Assembly (NCBI GenBank): GCA_030426875.1 | Contig: JAUHXI010000019.1 | Coordinates: forward strand, 1 to 13,752 | Direction: 5' to 3' | DNA from: a bacterium | GTDB lineage: Bacteria > Patescibacteriota > Gracilibacteria > UM-FILTER-43-11 | Length of the DNA: 13,752 bases | Shown: piece by piece, positions 7,050 to 13,155 of the stretch | How positions within the stretch are numbered: position 1 is the stretch's first letter | Layout of the letters: the number at the start of each line of letters is the position of its first letter | Position numbers and translations under genes: made by a program | The notes under the pieces: model-generated | What the model was told of the DNA's origin: nothing | The model's input: only the letters and a program-made list of their open reading frames with translations | Database searches by the model: none

Positions 7050-7213
7050 TTTAGACCTGCGTTGAACAACTGCTCAAGGAGTATGAACTGAAGGTCTAAA
7101 GAATTTAGGGTCGTCTGTTTTTTAAGGAGGGCAACGTGATGGAGGGCAAGCTAAGAGAGATTGAAGGTGTGCCACGGAACATGTTAAATGTTCTTGCAGT
7201 CACGTTGCATTAG
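7050..7213. other. Doubly palindromic intergenic locus with an SD-led mini-ORF
   Basis: Two perfect 9-bp inverted repeats lie side by side: TTTAGACCT/AGGTCTAAA (7050-7058, 7092-7100) and GCAACGTGA/TCACGTTGC (7131-7139, 7200-7208). Inside the second are GCAAG/CTTGC (7146-7150, 7193-7197) and GAACAT/ATGTTC (7177-7193), so a nested stem can be drawn. GGAGGGCAA occurs twice at a 15-nt interval (7126, 7141). On the plus strand AAGGAGG (7124-7130) precedes an ATG at 7139 opening a 24-codon frame that ends at 7213 (MEGKLREIEGVPRNML...). In the same frame upstream, CVEQLLKEYELKV ends in TAA at 7097-7099. This may be a structured RNA, a decayed gene, or an operator region, since the first palindrome abuts the -35 at 7040-7045. 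No known RNA class was recognised. Confidence 0.4.
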
Positions 7214-7271
7214 GGGATACGATAGAATTTGTAAAAAGTAACAAAAATCATCATCATTTTTGCTTTAAATT

Positions 7272-7295
7272 AAAAAGCCCACCCCTCCCCACCCC
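7272..7295 (-). terminator. G-quadruplex motif followed by T-run, 3' of the 254-aa gene
   Basis: The minus strand reads GGGGTGGGGAGGGGTGGG (7295-7278), then C and TTTTT (7276-7272), starting 16 nt after the stop codon at 7311. Four G-runs with single-base loops match the most stable parallel quadruplex pattern. No ordinary hairpin terminator is seen after this gene; only a weak AT-rich palindrome (CAAAAAT/ATTTTTG, 7242-7262) lies beyond. A quadruplex plus U-tract could act as an unconventional transcription end or 3' stabiliser. The motif is directly visible; the function is inferred. Confidence 0.4.
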
Positions 7296-7310
7296 TCATT
7301 TCTGCCTCAT

Positions 7311-8075
7311 TCATCTTGACTCTAGCGGCAATGCATTCGGTTGCTTTTCCCTTAAAATAGTATGAGCCCTTTCTCTCAAGCCCAGTTTTTTATAGTAATC
7401 TATCAATGATTGTGGGTTCAGCCACTCCCAGCCCGTTGGTCGAACAACGCGTGAGGGATAATCTTCTATACCCCATAAATAAGCTGATTGAGCCACACTG
7501 CAGACCTGAACGGCTTTCGCAAGACAATCCGGACTCAGTACGAGGTTAATGATTTCGGGAAAATCTCGGTCATCGCATTGCAAAGGTAGCCAATGGGTGT
7601 ATTTTATCGAATCTGGATTCCCAAAGATACCATTGCACCCGATCTCAGTCGTTGCATCTACATGTCGCTTGAATTTAGGGTCATTCATCTCTGCAAAGTG
7701 GGATAGGAAACCTCTCATATCTGTTAATTCCTTATTTTCTACCATCATCACACTCACAGGCTTTGTGTCCACTGGCACTCGCCTAACCAAAAAACCACTA
7801 TTACGATTTAATTGCAAAGGATTCCCTCTAATTAAAGGATTCAATGTTTCCGCTATTGATTCATGTAATCTCTTTCGTAGATCGAGTGCGACTTCTATTG
7901 CCCTACCCATCTGATCCAGATCACCACTTTGCACTTGGAGTTCGGTAATTAGAGCTTCTTCATCGAACATTTTTTCATTGATCGGGGGAATTTCTCTTAT
8001 TGCTGGTTCATAGTTGGGGGGTCTAAATGGATTATTCATATTTAAATGTTTCAAGAGAGAGTGATTATAGTCCAT
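7311..8075 (-). CDS. Hypothetical cytoplasmic protein, 254 aa
   Basis: No family is recognised. There is no signal peptide or membrane segment. The middle is mixed alpha/beta in character, with conserved-looking aromatic segments such as KYTHWLPLQCDDRDFPE and SAYLWGIEDYPSRVVRP, and three cysteines between about residues 145 and 205. The end is basic (LREKQPNALPLESR). Two starts are possible: ATG at 8075, used here, and ATG at 8039 (MNNPFRPPNYEP). A perfect TATAAT (8069-8064 on the minus strand) lies between them. If it is the real -10, transcription would begin near 8057 and the 242-aa form from 8039 would be made. Neither start has a Shine-Dalgarno. The gene may also be read from the PKD gene upstream, because no terminator is visible between 8286 and 8075. 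It ends in TGA. Confidence 0.7.
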   Translation of the reverse strand: MDYNHSLLKHLNMNNPFRPPNYEPAIREIPPINEKMFDEEALITELQVQSGDLDQMGRAIEVALDLRKRLHESIAETLNPLIRGNPLQLNRNSGFLVRRVPVDTKPVSVMMVENKELTDMRGFLSHFAEMNDPKFKRHVDATTEIGCNGIFGNPDSIKYTHWLPLQCDDRDFPEIINLVLSPDCLAKAVQVCSVAQSAYLWGIEDYPSRVVRPTGWEWLNPQSLIDYYKKLGLRERAHTILREKQPNALPLESR

Positions 8076-8136
8076 TCTCGATAAAAAACATTAAATATTT
8101 TTAAAGAAATAATAATTGGAGCTTTTGCAATTTCCT

Positions 8137-8235
8137 CTAAGATCCCATCAATAAAAATGGCGTCAAAGTTGTTGCCAGCAGCGCCAGGGTTGAAATGATC
8201 ACCACAATTTTTACCCCACGTTTCTTATTTTTCAT
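8137..8235 (-). CDS. Small single-helix membrane peptide, 32 aa
   Basis: A short frame from ATG at 8235 to TAG encodes a basic N-terminus (MKNKKRGVK), a hydrophobic helix of about 20 residues (IVVIISTLALLATTLTPFLL) and MGS. This arrangement, with positive charges then one membrane segment, is unlikely to arise by chance in non-coding AT-rich DNA. It lies 50 nt downstream of the PKD gene and 61 nt upstream of the 254-aa gene on the same strand, with no terminator in between, so all three could share a transcript. It would sit in the cytoplasmic membrane with its N-terminus inside. No family is recognised. The chief doubt is its length. Confidence 0.5.
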   Translation of the reverse strand: MKNKKRGVKIVVIISTLALLATTLTPFLLMGS

Positions 8236-8285
8236 ACTTATTTATTGAAAATTACATATTTAATTCAGATGAACCATTGCCTTCA

Positions 8286-10820
8286 TTACTGAACCACAAT
8301 GGTTTCTACAAATGAGTTTACATTATTTTTATCATCCGTCACCTCCAAGGTCACCGTATACGTTCCAGGCACTTCAAATGTATGCGTTGGACTGCCGCTC
8401 TCACTGTCAAAACCATCCCCATACTGCCAGTTGTAAGCCCTAATGGTGCCCTCCGAACATCTGGAATCAAAACTGACCGTTAAAGGCGCCTCACCTGTGG
8501 TTCGGCTTGTGTCAAAGCAAGCTTTTAGAGGCACCTCTCTTACAAAAATCGTCACCGTTTCCGTTGCCGATTCATTGTTATTGGTCAGTACCGTAAGGCG
8601 GGCTGTGTAGGTTCCCACTGAGTCATAGCGATGAGACACTGTTGCTCCAATGTTTGAGGTCGGCAGACCATCCCCAAAGTCCCAGGTGTATTGAACAATG
8701 TTTCCATTGAAGGTGGTCGAGGAAGCCCCGTCAAAATTAACCGTGAGCGGCGCAGTGCCTTCCGCTGGAATGGCGACAATAGTGGCTTGAACTCCAGGTT
8801 CTTCCACCACAACTTTTAAGAAGCTTTGGCTGGTCTGATTCTCTGTGTCAGCCACGGTCAGGGCCAATTCAAACTCACCAGCCGTTTCAAATACATGTTC
8901 CACCCGCTCACCTTCCAAATCCGTCACTCCATCTCCATCCACATCCCACTGATAATCCACAATATCCCCATCTTCATCCACACTTTTGGAAGCATCCAAG
9001 CTCACTACAAAGGGTAGAGTTCCAGTTAGAACCTCCACTCCCACTTCCTCATTCAACACTGCTGCCGGTGTGGTTATGATCACGGCTTCTGGTTCTGAAG
9101 AAAGGCCTAGTGCCTCCACTTGAATCGAGGTTTGGCCCTCATTGCCACTGTCATCTTGCAAGCGCAGGGTCACATTATAAATGCCCGGATCATTGAAAAT
9201 GTGGGACACACTCTTGCCTGATTGCAAGTTGGATCCATCCCCAAAGTCCCACTCGTAGTCATTCACAATCCCTTTTAAGCTACTTGAGTTGCCTGCATCA
9301 AATCTCAGTTGCAATGGAGCATTTCCGGACAGGCCTGGGGTCACATCAATTTGACCCGAGACAATGGGTTGATCACTGTTAGTCACTTCAATTTCTCGCT
9401 TATAATCCTCTACATTGTTGTTTGTGTTAATCACTCGCAGTTGGACTTGATAGGTGCCAATTTTGTCATACGTATAGCGCGGGCTGAAGTTATCCGGCCC
9501 CTCCAGGTCAAAAACGCCATCCCCATCAAAATCCCAGTCCAAACTTTTAATGTCCACGCCTTCTACAATGTCTCGTGCGTCAAATTGAACCTCTAGGGGG
9601 GGAAGGCCTGAGGCTGGCGTGGCCTCAAAACTCGCGTCTTGAATGTTGATCAGTTTGGTGAACACTCTAAATTCTTCTTCTCCTTGGATTTTTACCTGTA
9701 GACCTACATTAAACGCACTCCGCTTTGTGTAAATTTGAGTCACTTCTAAGTTAGATTGAATGGGGGTTTCAAATTCACCATCTCCATCTAAATCCCAGCT
9801 CATGGCTTCAATTGGTGCGCCTCCTGCTATCAAGTCTGTATAAATTTCCTCAGCACTGAAGCGGATTTCGATCGGAGCCACTAAATTTTCGATGTTGTCT
9901 GGTTCAACGATTTGAATTTCAGCAAATACGCCATCAGCCACTTCAATTCGGCTGACAAAACTATAAAGCACAAACCAAATGAACAGCATAAAGATCATGC
10001 CTAAACTGCTGAAGAGGCTCAATTTGGCATTGTACCTTCGTTTTATCTTGTCTGTTTTTTGGGCGCCTAAAAATTTAAAGAGTCCCACCACTCCCATCAC
10101 CAAAAGTAAAAGCGAGATGCTTCCAAAGGTGAAGCCAATCACCCAAAGTAGGAAGGCTTTTAGGCCGCCTGGGCTCAAATTTAAGGCTTGCATGATGGGG
10201 TTGACTGCCCCACCCCCACTGGAAATCATGAAGACCATCAGTAAAATGAAGAGGATGAAAAGGATGAGGAATCCACCCGCACAGCCCAATAAGAAGCCTT
10301 TTTTGGAAGGTTGCTTTTTCTCTTTTCCAATCTTCTTTGGTGCCCCTTTTTGAGAGGGCACGGCTTTCATTTCTCCGGGTTTTAGAGCTTGCCCTTGGCT
10401 TTTTTGGACCATTTTTTCTTCGCTTGAGTTGGTCTGAATGGTTGGCTTTTGACCTTCAGGAGTAGAGGGTTTTACCTCAGCTTGTTCTTGTGGCTTTACA
10501 GCTGGTTTGTCTAAATTATTTTTAACCTGATTTTCAATGTCGTTTTTTTCTGCTTCCACATTAAGAGGTGAACTTGCTTGTATTTGAGCTTTTTTAACCT
10601 GGTCACCCAGAGTGCCTGAAGGTGTTTCTTGGATCTTTTTTTCCGGAGTTTTTAGGGTTTCTGTGATAGGATGGATGGGGTCGATCGTGGGGGTTGGTTT
10701 TGGATTTACCTGTGAAATTTGAGCACCGGGTCGGTTCATTGAAACTACCTCCAGCATTGGATTGCGAGGTTTTGGTGTGTTTCCATTTTCATTCGAATTT
10801 TGACTGACATCGTCTGCCAT
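8286..10820 (-). CDS. Large surface protein: cytoplasmic tail, three membrane helices, six PKD domains
   Basis: The 844-aa protein starts with a disordered Pro/Lys/Gln-rich region (1-175) that turns basic before the membrane (KKIGKEKKQPSKK). Hydrophobic helices lie at about 176-199, 222-248 and 268-289, with a basic loop (KTDKIKRRYNAK, 256-267) between the last two. This predicts N-terminus inside and C-terminus outside. Residues about 303-843 are six PKD (polycystic-kidney-disease-type, Ig-like) domains marked by WDLDGDGEF (342-350), WDFDGDGVFD (429-438), WDFGDGS (524-530), WDVDGDGVTD (625-634), WDFGDGLP (713-720) and WQYGDGF (798-804). Domains 1, 2 and 4 carry DxDGDG, which may bind calcium. 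C768 and C788 could form a disulfide. PKD arrays usually serve adhesion or spacing, so a role in host-cell contact is inferred. The ATG at 10820 follows the promoter at 10850-10878. Confidence 0.88.
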   Translation of the reverse strand: MADDVSQNSNENGNTPKPRNPMLEVVSMNRPGAQISQVNPKPTPTIDPIHPITETLKTPEKKIQETPSGTLGDQVKKAQIQASSPLNVEAEKNDIENQVKNNLDKPAVKPQEQAEVKPSTPEGQKPTIQTNSSEEKMVQKSQGQALKPGEMKAVPSQKGAPKKIGKEKKQPSKKGFLLGCAGGFLILFILFILLMVFMISSGGGAVNPIMQALNLSPGGLKAFLLWVIGFTFGSISLLLLVMGVVGLFKFLGAQKTDKIKRRYNAKLSLFSSLGMIFMLFIWFVLYSFVSRIEVADGVFAEIQIVEPDNIENLVAPIEIRFSAEEIYTDLIAGGAPIEAMSWDLDGDGEFETPIQSNLEVTQIYTKRSAFNVGLQVKIQGEEEFRVFTKLINIQDASFEATPASGLPPLEVQFDARDIVEGVDIKSLDWDFDGDGVFDLEGPDNFSPRYTYDKIGTYQVQLRVINTNNNVEDYKREIEVTNSDQPIVSGQIDVTPGLSGNAPLQLRFDAGNSSSLKGIVNDYEWDFGDGSNLQSGKSVSHIFNDPGIYNVTLRLQDDSGNEGQTSIQVEALGLSSEPEAVIITTPAAVLNEEVGVEVLTGTLPFVVSLDASKSVDEDGDIVDYQWDVDGDGVTDLEGERVEHVFETAGEFELALTVADTENQTSQSFLKVVVEEPGVQATIVAIPAEGTAPLTVNFDGASSTTFNGNIVQYTWDFGDGLPTSNIGATVSHRYDSVGTYTARLTVLTNNNESATETVTIFVREVPLKACFDTSRTTGEAPLTVSFDSRCSEGTIRAYNWQYGDGFDSESGSPTHTFEVPGTYTVTLEVTDDKNNVNSFVETIVVQ

Positions 10821-10849
10821 GATCTTTTATTTTTTATTTTATTGCCATT

Positions 10850-10878
10850 ATTTTATATACTTTAGCGGCAGAAGTCCA
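10850..10878 (-). promoter_or_regulatory. Promoter of the PKD protein gene (TGGACT-17-TAAAAT)
   Basis: Minus strand: -35 TGGACT (10878-10873), one base off the TTGACT used elsewhere in the window, a 17-nt spacer and -10 TAAAAT (10855-10850). The predicted start near 10843 gives a leader of about 23 nt, matching the other genes. Confidence 0.6.
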
Positions 10879-10900
10879 CTTTTAATTGACCCACCTTACC

Positions 10901-11030
10901 GACGCTCATAGCTTCTGACTACTATTCTTGGTCTAGGAGCTGTTAGTCATTAGCTTTTAGAAAAACCACCCCTTTTTAGCTCCGCTAAAAATAAAAATCT
11001 AACAGCTCATAGCTAATAGCTAACAGCTCA
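10901..11030. repeat. AGCTAATAGC-type inverted repeat with nested hairpin
   Basis: GAGCTGTTAG-TCATTAGCT (10937-10957) is inverted relative to AGCTAATAGCTAACAGCTC (11011-11029), with about 18 of 21 positions pairing. Between them is a perfect 8-bp hairpin, TTTTTAGC-TCC-GCTAAAAA (10973-10991). GCTCATAGCT occurs at 10905-10914 and again at 11004-11013, so partial direct copies are present too. This fills most of the 297-bp gap between the divergent PKD and PHP genes. No coding potential is seen. A short TTTCTAATTTCTAATT tract follows at 11095-11110. Confidence 0.6.
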
Positions 11031-11117
11031 AAAAAGTTGTGAAATTTAGAGGTTTGCACAAGGTGTGCGTAAGGTGAGTTAGTGAGATTCTTAGTTTCTA
11101 ATTTCTAATTGAATAAA

Positions 11118-11942
11118 ATGTTAATTGACTACCACCTTCACAATCATTTTTCTCCAGATTCCAATGAGGACACTCGAAAAATAGTCCAACAGGCGATTCA
11201 AATGGGCATGGATGAAATTTGTGTCACCAATCACGTTGAGCTGCATGATCAATGGACTAGTAAGAGCGTTTTTGACTTTAAAGAAGCCATTGAGCGCTTT
11301 AAAAAAATCAAAGCTGAACTCGACCTCGTTCAAGCTGAATTCCCTCAGTTGCCCATTAAATTTGGCGCAGAATTAGAGTACATTCCCCAGCACATGGCTG
11401 GTTTGGCTGAATTTGTGGCTCAAACCCCTTTTGATTTCATTTTAGGCTCAGTCCACATTGTTAATGATGTGATCATTGCCTCTCATCGCTTCGCTGATGG
11501 GCTCTATGCAAAAGTAGATGAAAAAACGGCTTATGAAGCCTATTTTAAGAATTTAGAAAAAATGGTGGATTGGGGGCATTTTGATGCCGTAGCCCATTTT
11601 GACATCAATAAAAAATCTGGTCACAGGTTTTACGGTCCCTTTCAGCCAGAGCGATATAAAGATCAAATTTTGATCATTCTTCAAAAAATGAAAGAAAAAC
11701 GCATGGGAATAGAGCTTAACACTAAATGCATTAAGGATAATTGTCAGGAAATTTTCCCTCATCCCACTATTTTAAAATGGGCGCTTGAGGTGGGGATTGA
11801 ACATTTCACCTTCAGTTCTGATGCACATGTGGCTAAAAATGTGAGTACTCATATACAAGAGGCAAGAAAAGTGGCTTTAGAGGCTGAAATTCAGGGTGTT
11901 TCTACATATGTGCAGCGCGAGCCCACCGTGCATCGTTTATGA
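11118..11942 (+). CDS. PHP-domain phosphoesterase, histidinol-phosphatase (HisJ) type
   Basis: The 274-aa protein is a PHP-superfamily hydrolase with the metal-binding motifs in order: HLH (H6, H8) and SPDS near the N-terminus, TNH (H39), GAE (E85), GSVH (H113), AHFD (H160) and SSDAH (D235, H237). The size fits HisJ-type histidinol-phosphate phosphatases, which remove phosphate from L-histidinol phosphate with a multinuclear metal centre. No other histidine-biosynthesis gene lies nearby, so the real substrate could be another phosphomonoester. I chose the ATG at 11118, not the in-frame TTG at 11109, because it puts HLH at residues 6-8, as usual. The upstream TTTCTAATTTCTAATT tract is repeat-like, and no clear promoter or Shine-Dalgarno is seen. 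The gene stands alone, divergent from the PKD gene, and ends in TGA. Confidence 0.88.
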   Translation: MLIDYHLHNHFSPDSNEDTRKIVQQAIQMGMDEICVTNHVELHDQWTSKSVFDFKEAIERFKKIKAELDLVQAEFPQLPIKFGAELEYIPQHMAGLAEFVAQTPFDFILGSVHIVNDVIIASHRFADGLYAKVDEKTAYEAYFKNLEKMVDWGHFDAVAHFDINKKSGHRFYGPFQPERYKDQILIILQKMKEKRMGIELNTKCIKDNCQEIFPHPTILKWALEVGIEHFTFSSDAHVAKNVSTHIQEARKVALEAEIQGVSTYVQREPTVHRL

Positions 11943-12489
11943 ACAAATTTTACTTCAATTTGATATTGTACGGTTTTTAATGGATCTTCAACGCGGCGCT
12001 TCATTATTATTTTGATTATCTTCAGCTAAAAAGGGTATTTTATGGTGCTTTTAATTATGAAAAATTTGTTTAATTTTTATTAATTTTTTATAAAATTAAA
12101 CTAATTTTAATGAAATATAATTCATAAATTTCAACCTTATTTAATACATTTTTTAAATTATAGGGGTTGATTTTAAGCCGTTTTTGTGGAATAATTTGAA
12201 CTCAAAACCAACCCCATTTATTATGTGTTATCAGGATTTTAGCCCTCCTGATTGAACTAGGATTATTGCCCACGAATTTATTTTAGATCTTTTTTAAAAA
12301 CCATTAAAAAAAAGTTGCTAAAGGCAATTCTTAAATTAGGTTTCAATTCCAGCATTCTAAAAAACTCACACTCGTGAGCTCGCTTTTTTGAGCCGTCTTC
12401 AATTTGCGCTTTATTGCATGTCTTTTTTTAGATGCTCATCTTTCAAGGTCATGAATGTCACATCTAACTCCATTTAAAATAATAAAAAA
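11943..12489 (+). other. Gene-free AT-rich spacer with inverted repeats
   Basis: No supportable gene was found on either strand in this 547-bp stretch. It contains a long inverted repeat, GGGGTTGATTTTAAG (12163-12177) against CTCAAAACCAACCCC (12201-12215), 13 of 15 pairing; ATCAGGA/TCCTGAT (12230-12236, 12246-12252); and a weak terminator-like stem CTCAC/GTGAG (12365-12378) with six T residues at 12384-12389 and six A residues just upstream. The last may separate the PHP gene from the pilin genes. A TAAAAT at 12475-12480 sits so close to the pilin ATG (12490) that its transcript would be nearly leaderless. The very AT-rich part is about 12030-12165. Confidence 0.5.
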
Positions 12490-13137
12490 ATGAATTCTAA
12501 GCCCCTACAAAAAGGTTTTACCTTGATTGAGCTTCTGGTCGTTATTGGTTTGATGGCCATTGTACTTGGCCTTTCAGTTCCTTTCGTTACATCGCTAAGG
12601 TCAGACGTGAGCTTAAGAAAAACCCTGAAGCAGGTTGAGACAGACGTGGTCAGCACGCTCAATTATTCGCTTGCGGGCAAGTCATTTGCCGCTATTTCAT
12701 CGGGTGACCTTGTGGAATCTGAGCTCATTCCAGCGGCCTACCTTTTGCACTTTCAGGTGTCAGAAGAGGGGGATCAATATCCCTATATTTACTTTGAATT
12801 AGCTGATAATGGTGGGGGTCAAGAAAATCCTATGACTATTACTTATCAAAAAAATAAAGATTTTCCTGGGTCGAGTGTTTTTTTGAAACAGATTGAATTG
12901 ATAAGTCGTGTTGATCAAGTGTCTGAATCTGTTCAATCTGCCTCTATTCTCATCCAACCTCCTTTTGGAAGGGTTTCATTCATCGAATTAGGCACTGAAA
13001 ATTTAGGCACTTTTACTGAGCAAATTCTTTATGACGATCAAAAGTATGACGAAATACGATTGAGCTTTCAGTATAAGGACGATGAAAAAAATCTCAGTCA
13101 TTTTAAATTCAATACAAGTAAATTACTAAATTACTAA
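12490..13137 (+). CDS. Type IV prepilin-like (pseudopilin) protein
   Basis: The 215-aa product begins with a short basic leader and a canonical prepilin peptidase site, QKG|FTLIELLVVIGLMAI: cleavage after G9, Phe at mature +1 and Glu at mature +5 (E14), then a hydrophobic helix to about residue 32. The N-methylation and cleavage signal identifies a class III signal peptide processed by PilD-type peptidases. The remaining 180 residues are a soluble, probably beta-rich globular part without cysteines, including a Gly-rich segment (ADNGGGQEN). It is longer than most major pilins (about 140-160 aa), so a minor pilin or GspH-like pseudopilin is likely. It is followed after 18 nt by a PilX-like gene, suggesting a pilus-assembly operon continuing to the right. 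No Shine-Dalgarno is present (AATAAAAAAATG). Confidence 0.88.
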   Translation: MNSKPLQKGFTLIELLVVIGLMAIVLGLSVPFVTSLRSDVSLRKTLKQVETDVVSTLNYSLAGKSFAAISSGDLVESELIPAAYLLHFQVSEEGDQYPYIYFELADNGGGQENPMTITYQKNKDFPGSSVFLKQIELISRVDQVSESVQSASILIQPPFGRVSFIELGTENLGTFTEQILYDDQKYDEIRLSFQYKDDEKNLSHFKFNTSKLLNY

Positions 13138-13155
13138 TCTTTAACCCCGTTTTAT

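Noticed and set aside
7242..7262. CAAAAAT/ATTTTTG palindrome as terminator of the 254-aa gene
   Set aside because: The stem is purely A-T apart from one pair and has a 7-nt loop, so it is too weak; the G-rich element nearer the stop is a better candidate.
11109..11117. TTG start for the PHP protein
   Set aside because: The ATG nine bases downstream places HLH at the usual residues 6-8, and the TTG lies within the TTTCTAATTTCTAATT repeat tract.
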